A stretch of DNA of 43,579 nucleotides from Olsenella_L kribbiana (lineage in GTDB: Bacteria > Actinomycetota > Coriobacteriia > Coriobacteriales > Atopobiaceae): assembly GCF_036408795.1 (NCBI RefSeq), contig NZ_JAZGJP010000016.1:1-43579 (forward strand), in the 5' to 3' direction. Each line of letters starts with the position of its first letter. The first letter of the stretch is position 1. This document shows, one piece after another, positions 7,604 through 18,000 of the stretch. The translations under genes were made by a program, and so were the position numbers. The notes beneath the pieces were generated by a model. That model was not told the DNA's origin, did no database searches, and was given only the letters and a program-made list of their open reading frames with translations.

Positions 7604-10600
7604 TGGATATCAAGTCGCTCACTCCCGGCATGCACGTCACAGGCATAGTCCCGACCGAGGCGGTAGAGATTATCGCCGTCAAACCGTCGAACGACTCTGT
7701 CAGCGTTGTATTCCAGAAGCTTGATGGGAGCTACGACTCGGTAGTCCTCTTCTCTGAGGACTTGGATAAAGTCGCAGAGGTTGCAGGTGACGGGGTGCAC
7801 CGGTTCGATGCCGACGCAAGCTCCTTTCTATTGGCGTCCGAGGCGTTGCGCATCCGGTACTCCTATGCATTCGACAACCGCCTGGCCATGCACACATCGC
7901 TCATCGAGCCTTTGCCACACCAGATAACTGCTGTCTACGAGGATATGCTGCCCCGACAGCCGTTGCGGTTCCTCTTGGCGGATGACCCTGGTGCCGGCAA
8001 GACTATCATGGCTGGGCTCCTCATCAAGGAGCTCATGATCCGCGGAGAGGTGGAGCGCTGCCTCATCGTCTGCCCGGGAGGCCTGGTTCAGCAGTGGGTA
8101 GAGGACGAGCTTGGGCCGAAGTTCGGCCTCGAGTTCCGCATGCTGACGAATGACGTCGTCGACTCCACACGCTCGGGAAACCCCTTCAGGGACATCCCGC
8201 TCATGGTCGCCTCGATGGACAAGCTCGCCCGTGACGAGAGGCTCAAGGCGATGCTTGGGGAGGTAGAGTGGGACCTCGTCGTGGTTGACGAGGCACACAA
8301 GATGGCAGCACACCGAAATGGGCGCAAGGTGGACGCAACCCGGCGCTACCGTCTCGGCGAGCTGCTACGCGACCACACCAGAAACCTCCTCCTCATGACG
8401 GCAACGCCGCACAACGGCAAGGAGGGAGACTTCCAGGAGTTCATGAAGCTCCTCGACCGGGACAGGTTCGAGGGAGGAACAGGCGCTGGCCTTGCGAGGA
8501 ACACGGACGGCATGATGCGCCGCCTCCAGAAGGAGGAGCTCCTCACCTTCGAGGGCAAGCCCCTGTTCCCGATCCGGGAGGCCAGAACCTCCGCGTACAC
8601 ACTCTCGGCAGGAGAGCAGTCGCTCTACGAGCATGTCACAGAATACGTCCGAGAGGGCTTCAACAGGGCGGATAGAATAGTGCGCCAGGACCGCCGGAAC
8701 GCGGTGGGGTTCGCGCTGACCTCCCTTCAGAGGAGGCTTGCGTCGTCCCCCATGGCAGCGTGGAAGTCAATCGAGCGCCGCCGTCTGCGTCTCGAAAGGC
8801 TGGCCCGGGAAGTCCGGGAGCACGGCACTTACACTGTTCATCCTCATGGTGGCGTGGGCATGGACGAACAGTTCTGGGCCGATTGGGACGACTGGGACGA
8901 GGAGGACATCGACGAGGCGCAGGACGACGACACGTTGGTCCTGGATGACGCGACGGCATCCGAGACGCTCGACGAGCTCGAGTCGGAGATCGCTGAGCTG
9001 AAAGCACTCGAATCCGAGGCCTCCGATGTCTACCACAGAGGCGAGGACAGGAAGTGGAACGAGCTGCTTAGGCTCCTCGAAAGCGAGCAGATGAAGGGAC
9101 ACGACGGGAAGCGCGAGAAGCTCATCGTCTTCACCGAGTACACAGACACGCTGGAGTACCTCGAGGGAAAGCTATCGAGCTACCTTGGCTCTGCGGGACG
9201 TCTCCGCACGATCCGCGGTGGCATGAACCGTGACCAGCGCAGACAGGTCGAGGCGGACTTCAAGCAGGACGACGACGTCAGCGTGCTCGTCGCAACGGAT
9301 GCCGCAGGGGAGGGAATCAACCTCCAGGTAGCTCACATCCTCATCAACTACGACCTGCCTTGGAATCCGAACCGCATCGAGCAGCGCTTCGGGCGCATAC
9401 ACCGCATCGGGCAGAGGCACACCTGTTACATGTACAACCTGGTTGCGGACGGGACCCGCGAGGGCGAGGTCTGGCACAGGCTCTTCCAGAAGCTCGAACA
9501 GGAGTCAGAGACCCTCCATGGAAGGGTGTTCGACGTGCTCGGGCAGGTCACCTACGATGACAAGACGCTGAGCGAGCTGCTCCTCGACGCGATCCGCAGG
9601 GACAGCACGCCAGAGCGGCAGAGCTATCTCGACACGGTGATTGACAGCTCACTCGACACCGACAGGCTGAAGGACCTCATGGCGACCGACGTCCTAGCGA
9701 CCGACTCGCTCGACGTCGAGGACGTCAGGAGGGTGAGGGAGGATATCGAGCGTGCGAACGCCATGCGCCTGCAGCCGCACTACATCCGAAGCTTCTTCGC
9801 GAGTGCTGTGGAAGACCTCGGCGGACACATGGTCTCCAACGGGGATGGTACCTACCGTATAAGGAAGGGGAAGGTACCCCTGGCACTACGTGTGAGCTCT
9901 TCCGGTGTGAAGAGGCCGCTTGCGGAGGGCTACGCTTCGCTTGCCTTCGACAAGGGCGACGTCAAGGAACCAGGCAAGACGGACCTCGTCTGCGTGGGAC
10001 ACCCGCTCCTTGACGCTGCTGTCGAGGAGATCCTCGCAAAGCATGGGGAGTCCCTCGGCAGAGGCTCTATTCTGATCGATGACGCCAACCGAACGCTCGC
10101 GCCGCGAGAGCTCCTTACGTACCTCCTCACACTCGTGGACGGCTGCGGGCAGGTCTGCGAGCGGCGCCTGTACTACGTAGAGGTCGAGCGGGGCAAGGAG
10201 CCGGTCATATTCGGACAGGCGCCCTACATCGACTACAGGCCGCCAAGCAAGGAGGAGTTGGCGCGGCTGGAAACAGGTGCGCTCGACCCGCTGGGGCTGG
10301 GCCGCGATGGAGAGGAACGGGCGGAAAGGATTCTCATGGACGGACCGGTCGCCCATGACGTGCGCGAGATCTCCGAGAAGCGCGCTGCGAGGGTTGACAA
10401 GGTCGAGGAGGCAGTCCGGCAAAGGCTCAATCACGCTATAGCAACCGCAAGCACCGAGAAGGAGAGGTGGGCCGAGCGGGCGCGCAGCGGAGAAGAGGGC
10501 GCGCGGCCCACGGCTGCGAACAAGAAGCGGGAGCTCGAGTCGCTTATTGCGAGGCGTGACACGAGGCTTAAGGAGCTCGAGGGCGAGCGCATGGTGCGCC

Positions 10601-11115
10601 CCAAACCGCTCAAGCTGGTATCTGCCGCGGTCGTGATTCCGTCGAGGGCTATCTCGACCAGTGCCGAGGCAGCAAGGGACCTGTTCGAGGCGCGCAAGGC
10701 GTCGGAGGAGCGGGGCATGGACGCGGTGATGCGCATCGAGCGTCACCTGCACCACGACCCAGAGGACGTCTCCAGGCAAAATATGGGCTGGGACATCCAG
10801 TCATACGTCGAGCGCCTGGACGGGACCGGAGACTGGAGATTCATCGAAAGCAAGGGCATCCGGGAGGATGCCGACACCGTAACGCTCTCCCCGAACGAGG
10901 TCCGCAAGGCTGCCGGAAACAGCGACACCTTCGTGCTCGCAGTGACGAGGCCGCTCGGGAGGGGAACAAGGACCACCTACTACTTCGGCGCGGTGCAGGA
11001 CGACTACAACCCTGCGCTCGACTCCTATCCGTACAAGCTGAGCATGCTCGAGGAGCGGGCGGCATCGTGCGAGACATATGACATCGAGGACGGGAAATGT
11101 ACAAGAAGAAGCTGA
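7603..11115 (+). CDS. SNF2-type helicase with C-terminal DUF3883-like domain (Hma/DISARM DrmD-like)
   Basis: 1170 aa from TTG 7603; ATG 7630 is an alternative. Superfamily 2 motifs are clear: Walker A DDPGAGKT (127-134), DEAH (229-232), the TATPHNG motif III, and a helicase C half with ATDAAGEGINLQ and RFGRIHRIGQ. The C-terminus, GWDIQSYVERLDGTGDWRFI with ESKG and TVTLSPNEVRKA, is a DUF3883-like module of probable PD-(D/E)XK descent. The gene overlaps the next one by 19 nt, so it is the first gene of a helicase-methylase-ATPase operon. This trio is catalogued as the Hma anti-phage system, a relative of class 1 DISARM; no drmA, drmB or drmC is present. The helicase probably translocates on foreign DNA. 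It is intact, unlike its methylase partner. Confidence 0.88.
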   Translation: MDIKSLTPGMHVTGIVPTEAVEIIAVKPSNDSVSVVFQKLDGSYDSVVLFSEDLDKVAEVAGDGVHRFDADASSFLLASEALRIRYSYAFDNRLAMHTSLIEPLPHQITAVYEDMLPRQPLRFLLADDPGAGKTIMAGLLIKELMIRGEVERCLIVCPGGLVQQWVEDELGPKFGLEFRMLTNDVVDSTRSGNPFRDIPLMVASMDKLARDERLKAMLGEVEWDLVVVDEAHKMAAHRNGRKVDATRRYRLGELLRDHTRNLLLMTATPHNGKEGDFQEFMKLLDRDRFEGGTGAGLARNTDGMMRRLQKEELLTFEGKPLFPIREARTSAYTLSAGEQSLYEHVTEYVREGFNRADRIVRQDRRNAVGFALTSLQRRLASSPMAAWKSIERRRLRLERLAREVREHGTYTVHPHGGVGMDEQFWADWDDWDEEDIDEAQDDDTLVLDDATASETLDELESEIAELKALESEASDVYHRGEDRKWNELLRLLESEQMKGHDGKREKLIVFTEYTDTLEYLEGKLSSYLGSAGRLRTIRGGMNRDQRRQVEADFKQDDDVSVLVATDAAGEGINLQVAHILINYDLPWNPNRIEQRFGRIHRIGQRHTCYMYNLVADGTREGEVWHRLFQKLEQESETLHGRVFDVLGQVTYDDKTLSELLLDAIRRDSTPERQSYLDTVIDSSLDTDRLKDLMATDVLATDSLDVEDVRRVREDIERANAMRLQPHYIRSFFASAVEDLGGHMVSNGDGTYRIRKGKVPLALRVSSSGVKRPLAEGYASLAFDKGDVKEPGKTDLVCVGHPLLDAAVEEILAKHGESLGRGSILIDDANRTLAPRELLTYLLTLVDGCGQVCERRLYYVEVERGKEPVIFGQAPYIDYRPPSKEELARLETGALDPLGLGRDGEERAERILMDGPVAHDVREISEKRAARVDKVEEAVRQRLNHAIATASTEKERWAERARSGEEGARPTAANKKRELESLIARRDTRLKELEGERMVRPKPLKLVSAAVVIPSRAISTSAEAARDLFEARKASEERGMDAVMRIERHLHHDPEDVSRQNMGWDIQSYVERLDGTGDWRFIESKGIREDADTVTLSPNEVRKAAGNSDTFVLAVTRPLGRGTRTTYYFGAVQDDYNPALDSYPYKLSMLEERAASCETYDIEDGKCTRRS

Positions 11116-12971
11116 TAGAGACCTCCATCCCCCTAGACGAGATCAACGCTCAGGCCGTGAGGGAGAAGTCCATTAGGAAGGGCCACCCCTCGACACTGCA
11201 TCTGTGGTGGGCTCGGCGCCCCCTGGCGGCGGCGCGCTGCGTCATCTTCGCGAGCATGGTGGACGACCCCGGCGAGCACCCGGAGCTCTTCCCCACGGAG
11301 GAGGAGCAGGACAAGGAACGCGAGCGTCTCTTCGGAATCATAAGAAGACTGGCAGACTGGGACAACATCGGCGACGAGGCCCTCTACGACGAGGCCCGTG
11401 CAGAGATGAAGAAATATGCGCCGAATGGCGAGCTGCCCGAGTTCCTCGACCCCTTCGCGGGAGGCGGTGCCCTTCCCCTCGAGGCCCAGCGCCTCGGCCT
11501 GGTGGCACATGCGGCGGACCTGAACCCAATCCCAGTAACTATCAACCGCGCGATGATCGACATTCCGGCCAGGTTCTGCGGGCAGGACCCCGTGAACCCC
11601 GAGGCCAGGAGCCGCGGCCTTGCGGGCACCTACCCGCGCGCTACCGGGCTTGCCGCCGACGTGGAGTACTACGCCAACCTCATGCGCGAGAAGGCCAAGG
11701 AGCGGATAGGACAGAACTACCCCGACGTCGAGGTGACGAGAGGAGGCGTGAACAAGAGGGCCACGCCCATCGCCTACATCTGGGCGCGCACCGTGACCTG
11801 TCCGAACCCTGCCTGCCGACACGAGACCCCGCTCGTGAAGTCCTTCTGGCTCTCCAAGAAGGCAAAACACCGCGCCTACATTGACCCCATCGCCGCAGAT
11901 GGCGAGATGCGCTACGTGGTGCACTTTGAAGGTGATGGCAGACCCGCCGACTTCGCCCATGTGCACGACAGTACGGTTGATCGCAATGGTGCAGTTTGCT
12001 TGCACTGTGGCGCACCCATCTCGCTCGATCATATACGTGCAGAGAGTCGTGAGCATGGGCTAGGCAACCATCTCATGGCCATCGTGAGCGAGAGTCCCTT
12101 TGGCAAGGGAAGATGGTACTCGAGCCCTCGCGACGAAGACACTTATAACGCTCAGGTTCGGAAGCCGACTGGTTCTCCAATGGGGAAGCTGGCAAAGAAG
12201 TATACGGGCGGTTCGTGCGTTACGTATGGCTTCGATACCTTTGACAAGCTCTTCACCAACCGCCAGCTGACAGCTCTCACTACGCTCTCAGGCCTTGTCA
12301 TGGCCATGCGACCAACCATCGAATCAGATGCCATTGCCGCAGGTTTGGCTGATGATCATATAAGCCTCAGGGATGGTGGCACTGGCGCACGGGCCTATGG
12401 TGAAAGCATATCGGTATACCTTGCCTTCATGGTAGATAAGGAAGCAGATTACTGCTCATCAATCTGCATATGGCATACCACTCGCGAGACGATGGCTAAT
12501 ACGATGAGGCGTCAGGCGATTCCTATGACATGGGATTATGCGGAAGTAAACCCTCTATCTACATCATCGGGTTCGTTCCATAGCATGGTAGGCCAGATTG
12601 TTGAATCTATTAAGACGCTGCCATCTCTTCCAGAATGCGACGCGATACAACGTGATTCTACGAAGACAGAAGGCTTGTCCAACCTCCTCATCTCGACTGA
12701 TCCGCCCTATTACGACAACATCGATTACTCAGACCTCTCTGACTACTTTTATGTCTGGATGCGACGAAGCCTGAAAGACGTATGGCCTGATACATTTGGC
12801 ACCATGCTTACACCCAAGGCCGAGGAACTCGTTGCCATCCCCTGGCGTTTCGAGGGCGGTGCCGAAGAAGCGAAGTCCTTCTTCGAGAATGGCATGCGAG
12901 AGACCTTTACCCGGCTGTCTTATGCAATGTCGGACGACTATCCGATGACCGTCTACTACGCTTATAAGCAA

Positions 12972-12979
12972 TCTGAGAA
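12972..12979. repeat. Left copy of the 8-bp IS target duplication
   Basis: TCTGAGAA, repeated at 14101-14108 on the other side of the element. Eight bases is the usual duplication length for the IS1595 family. Confidence 0.92.
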
Positions 12980-14100
12980 AATGACTAAGGACTTGCAGCA
13001 TAGTTAGGCTTCCTGAACTGTAAGCTGCTTAGGCAAGATCGCAGGCATCTTCGGCTGGACCGTCGCGGTGGCGGCGATGTCCGAGAGCGGGACGTGGAAG
13101 AGGCACATCTCGTGGAGGAGGTCCCTGCATGCATCGGAGGAGCTCCGGTGGCTGTAGCGCCAGCTGAACGAGTCGGCATATGACTGCATGTGCGTCTTGG
13201 GAAGGCCGTGGAAGGCGCCCTCCACATACGCCTTGAAGTTCGAGATGACCCTGTGGACCATGGGAAGGGAGGCATCGCCGTCCGACCCGTCGTAAACCTT
13301 CTGCTCGAGGCCGCGGAAGGAGGAGAGCCCTGCCGCTATGCCGCTCCAGGCATCCGCACGTATCCTCGACGTGTGGCAGAGATGGTCGTGCCCGAACTGC
13401 CTCCACGAGTCTCCCGAGCAGTCCTCGGCGCAGCGGATGACGCAGGAGCCCTTCCCGGCAGGCGCCCTGTCCACGGCCGCGAGCATCGGCTGCTGCTCCG
13501 TGCCCCTTCCGCTCGTGCCATGGGCCTTCGTCCCGATATAGAAGTCGTCGGCCTCCACGCAGTCAGCACTGAGCACGTTGAACGCACTCCGATCCGGCCA
13601 TCGCGCAGCGTATCCTCGCGAGCACCTTTCCTGCCGTCTTCGAGCTGCAGCCTATCTGGCGCTGGAGGGCGCATGCGCTCACGCCTGCCTTCTGGCTGGA
13701 CATGAGCCATATCGCCACGAACCACTTCCTTAGGGGCAGGTGGGTGCCCTCCATCATCGTGTCTGCCGTGACCGAGAACTGGTGCGAGCACTTGGTGCAC
13801 TGCCACTTGTGTGCCCGTCCATGCACCTTCGAGCAGGCGGTATTGCCGCACACGGGGCATACGAACCCTCCAGGGAACTTCTCCTCGAGGAGCCTCCTCT
13901 CGCACGACTCCTCGTCCGGATACCTCTCCAGGAGGTCCATGAGCGTCCCCCTGCTCTCGCACTCATGCCTGCTCAGCCCGCCTGCATGCCCCTTTGCCAT
14001 CCTGTCCTCCGCCCTCTCGGATGCATCAACGCTTCATCCTCATTGTGCGGTTCGGAGGCGACAGGAATTCCTGCGGCTATGCTGGAGGTCCTCAGTCATT
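12980..14100 (-). mobile_element. Complete IS1595-family insertion sequence (1121 bp)
   Basis: The ends are imperfect inverted repeats: the left starts AATGACTAAGGACTTGCAGC, and the reverse complement of the right starts AATGACTGAGGACCTCCAGC. An 8-bp duplication (TCTGAGAA) flanks the element. It carries one transposase frame on the minus strand, broken by a one-base shift. The window ends hold outer ends of a related but clearly different copy. The insertion disrupts the methylase gene in which it lies. Confidence 0.92.
13004..14000 (-). pseudogene. IS1595-family transposase, frameshifted
   Basis: Starts at ATG 14000 (MAKGHAGG...). The N-terminal part has the zinc ribbon of this family (CPVCGNTACS...CTKC). 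The first frame runs off at 13563 after ...ARIRCAMAG. The catalytic ISXO2-like half (ADCVEADDFYIG ... HRVISNFKAYVEGAFHG) continues in another frame from about 13590 to 13004. Removing one base from the GG in GCCGGATCGG (plus strand 13591-13600) joins the halves. The element is therefore probably not autonomous, unless this is a sequencing error or a programmed shift. Confidence 0.85.
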
Positions 14101-14108
14101 TCTGAGAA
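14101..14108. repeat. Right copy of the 8-bp IS target duplication
   Basis: TCTGAGAA, identical to 12972-12979. The reading frame of the methylase resumes immediately after it. Confidence 0.92.
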
Positions 14109-15053
14109 TACGAACGATGGACGTACATCATCCGGCTGGGAGACCATGCTTCAGGCTCTCATTGATGCCGGTTTGCTCATCACCGGAACCTGGCCGATGA
14201 GAACCGAGCTGACGACTGCATTGAAGGGGAAGGTGAACGCCCTCGCGTCCTCCATCGTCCTCGTCTGCCGCCGCCGTCCCGAGGACGCCCCCATCGCGTC
14301 GCGCCCTGAGTTTCTCCGCGCCCTGCGGCGTAACCTGCGCGACGGCCTCGCTGAAATGCAGGGCGGATCAATCGCCCCCGTGGACCTCGCCCAGGCGGCC
14401 ATCGGTCCGGGCATGGCGGCATTCTCGAAGTACTCCGAGGTCCTCGAGGCGGACGGCACCCCGATGAGCGTGCACGTGGCGCTCGGCATCATAAACGAGC
14501 AGCTCGACGCCCTCATGGGCGAGAGCGGAGAGGACCTGGACGGAGAGACGCGGTTCTGCATTACATGGTACGCGGAGCACGGATTCGACGAGGGACCCTT
14601 CGGGGATGCCCAGGTGCTCCAGAACGCAAGGGGCGCCTCCCTTGAGGCGCTCTCGCACGCGGGAGTCCTTGCAAGCGGCGGCGGCAAGGTGAGGCTCGTG
14701 AGGCCGACCGAGGTCGCGGACCTCGCTCGGGCCCGCCTCGCGCCGTCCTGCTGGAGTGACCTCATGGCGGAGGTAGGCGCACTCGAATCGCGTGACGGAG
14801 TTGCAGCCGCTGCCAGAGCCGCCTCCGAGTTCGACGACGCCCGGGCAGAGCGCACGAAGTCGCTCGCATATCTCCTCTTCCAGAGCGCGGAACGATCCGG
14901 CAGAGGCGAGGACGCACAGCTCTTCAACGATCTTGTGACATCCTGGGGAGACATAACGGAGCGTGCCGAAGACATGAGACGGCACCGTCCGGTCCAGGAG
15001 CGCCTGGACTTTGACCTTGGACATGATGTGGACGCTTAGGATAGGTGGTTTGG

Positions 15054-18000
15054 ATGAAGCTCGAGATGGACAACAACTCTCTCATCGGAAGCGCATTTGA
15101 TGCCATGCGCCCGACGCTCGGCGCCTTCATAATGCGCGAGATGATCCGCAACTACCACGACAGCTGGTGGGAGGAAGGAGTGATGGCGCACCTCTACGAG
15201 GACCAGCGGCGTGATGTTGCAGCCGACTCAACGGATGACACCGTGCGCATCGATTCGCTGGACATCCTCCTCATGCTGAGGCTCATCGTACAGTCATGGA
15301 AGGACGTCTTCCGCCCCGTGATGGACAGGAGGTCCCAATCCTGGGTGAGGGAACTCATAGACACGAGGAATACCTGGGCGCACCGCACGGGCGACGGGTT
15401 CTCCGACGAAGAGACGACGCGCGCTCTCGACACCATGGCGCTTCTCATGGACCAGATCGACCCCGAGACGGCAGTCGCCATCCGAGACTACCGGCGCTCC
15501 GTGATGGAGAGAAATGCTGTCACGGCGGAGCCAGTCGCTCCCGTATCGAAGGCGGCATCCTGGAGTGCCGTCACGCCCACGCCGACACAGGGCGGCAGCG
15601 AGGTGCTCGGGACGCTTCGTCCATGGAGGAGCGTCGTCGCCCCCAAGGACGACGTTGCGCGCGGCCAGTTCAAGACCGCAGAGTTCGCGCTCGACCTCGC
15701 ATCGGTCGCCAAGGGTGAGGCTGGCTTCGAGTACCAGGACCCCAAGGAGTTCTACTCGAGAACGTACATCACGGAGGGCATGAGGTCCCTCCTCGCTAAC
15801 GTAATGCGAAGGGTCTCCGGGGCTTCCGGCGGGGGCGACCCCGTCGTCGAGCTGAAGACCGCCTTCGGCGGCGGCAAGACGCACAGCATGCTCGCGGTCT
15901 ACCATCTCATGCGCACCTCGAAGATAGCACGCGAGCTGCCGGGGGTCGCTGAGGTGATGGACGCGGCAGGGGTCCAGTCACTGCCGGAAAGGGTGTATGT
16001 CGCGACGCTCGTTGGCACGGACCTCGACCCCTCGTCATCGAAGAACCCGCCGTTCCTGTCGGGTAAGGTGAACACGCTCTGGGGGGAGATGGCCTACCAG
16101 CTCTGCCTCCAGAAAGGAGATCCCGCCCCCTACGGCATCCTCCGATCTGCGGACTCGAAGGGCGTCGCCCCCGGCACCGACGCCCTGACGAGGTTCTTCA
16201 AGGAAATCGGCCCCTGCGTCATCCTCATGGACGAGTTCGTGCGCTACGCGGCAAACCTCTACGGCAACGATTCGAGGAACCTTCCTGCAGGCACGTTCGA
16301 CAGCGTCCTCACCTTCATGCAGCAGCTCACCGAGGCCGTGAAGCGCACGGATGACTGCATTCTCGTGGCCTCGCTCGCAGAGAGCGACAGGGAGCAGGGC
16401 GGAACCGGGGGCAGGGAAGCCTTCGAGCGCGTCGAGCACATCTTCGGGCGCGTGAACGCGATCTGGCGGGCCGCCTCCAACGAGGAGGGCTTCGAGATCG
16501 TGAAGAAGCGCCTCTTCGGAAGCTACGACGAGAGCCTCGCCGCACCCGTCGCCGACGCGTTCATGGAGTACTACGCGGAGGCGCCCGACAAGTTCCCCGT
16601 GGAGTGCCGGGACCCCTCTTACAGGGACAGGATCCTCCGGTGCTACCCCGTGCACCCGCAGCTCTTCGACAGGCTCTATGAGGACTGGAGCACACTCGAG
16701 AACTTCCAGAGAACCCGCGGGGTGCTTCGGCTCATGGCGACCGTCATCCACAACCTCTGGGAGGCAAACGACGCCGACCCGCTTATCATGCCGGGGTCCG
16801 TGGACTTCTCCGACTCGCGGATCAGCGAGGAGATCTTCCAGTACCTCGACCCGGCCTGGAACGCCATCGTGGACACCGACGTCGATGGTAGCAACTCGGT
16901 GCCATCCACAATAGACCGCAACAATAGCCGGTTCTCCCGTCCCAAGGCCGCACGCAGGGTGGCCAGGACGGTGTTCCTGGGGAGCGCACCAACATCACGC
17001 GGAGAGAGCCTGAGGGGTCTCGATGCATCCGACATACGCCTCGGCGCCGCCGTCCCCGGAACAAGCGTCACGATCTATGATGACGCGCTGGCTAAGATGC
17101 GCGACGAGCTGAGCTACCTCTACACCTCCGGGACCCGGTTCTGGTATGACACCCACCCGACACTCGAGAAGATGGCAAGAGACCGCGCAAGCAGCCAGAG
17201 CGCGGAGGCAATCGAAGAGCGAATCGTCGAAATAGTGCGGGAATCCGAGAGGTCCTCCAGGACGGGCTTCCACTCCGTCTACACCTGCCCGAAGTCAAGC
17301 AACGAGGTGCCAGATGCACCATACCTCGCGCTTGCGATCCTCCCTCCCTCAAAGACGATGTCTAGGGACCTCTCCCGCTCGGATGCCGTGGCGTGGGCGG
17401 CTGACTGCCTGAGCATGTGCGGAGGCACGATGCGCTCCAATAGAAACATGCTGCTCTTCGTCGCTGCGGACAAGACGGCCCTGTCGGATGCGAGGGACGC
17501 CGTCCGCCGGGAGCTGGCCTGGAAGAGCATCGACCGGGAGTCGGATGCGATGGAGCTCACCCGCCATGCCGTCGAGGACATGCGCGGGAAGCTGAAGAAC
17601 GCGACATCGCGTGCGAAACGCCTCGTCCTCGGCGCATTCAAGCACCTCGTTTTCCCGACGCAAGACAGGGGCGACATATCCAAGGTCGAGTGGGACAGCT
17701 GTGGCATCGACGGCGGCGACCAGATCTCCAAGCGGGCCTGGAATCGTGCTGTCTCCGATGGCTTGGTTGCGCAGGCCTTCTCCCCCTTCATGCTCCAAAG
17801 GGACCTCGACGACATCTTGCTCGCCGAGCGGGAGAGTGCGCATATTCCGGAAATCTGGAACGACTACTGCAGATACAGCTACCTCCAGACGCTTGCCTCC
17901 GAGGAAGTGCTCAAGGCATCCATAGAGCAGGCGGTCAAGAGCAGGGACTACTTCGGATATGCTGACGGAGAGGGCAGCGATGGGCGTTTCCTCGGTCTCA

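Larger units (their letters stand above)
11097..15039 (+). pseudogene. DUF1156 adenine-specific DNA methylase, split by IS1595
   Basis: The gene starts at ATG 11097 inside the end of the helicase gene. Its first part (11097-12979) has the DUF1156 start (SIRKGHPSTLHLWWARRPLA), the SAM-binding motif DPFAGGG (118-124), a zinc-ribbon-like CPNPACRH, and the catalytic DPPY (535-538). Reading is cut by an IS element; translation continues 9 codons into the IS and stops at 13007. The second part (14109-15039) resumes in frame with TSSGWETMLQALIDAG. Removing 12980-14108 (element plus one 8-bp duplication) restores a 937-aa protein of normal size. As it stands, the product lacks about 310 C-terminal residues. 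Self-DNA protection is the expected role, so its loss beside intact partners is notable. The segment 11.93-12.98 kb is clearly poorer in GC than both ends, suggesting allele exchange. Confidence 0.9.

Noticed and set aside
13702..14108. Methylase second half read as a gene starting inside the IS
   Set aside because: The first 135 or so codons of that frame are antisense IS sequence; true methylase coding resumes at the target duplication.
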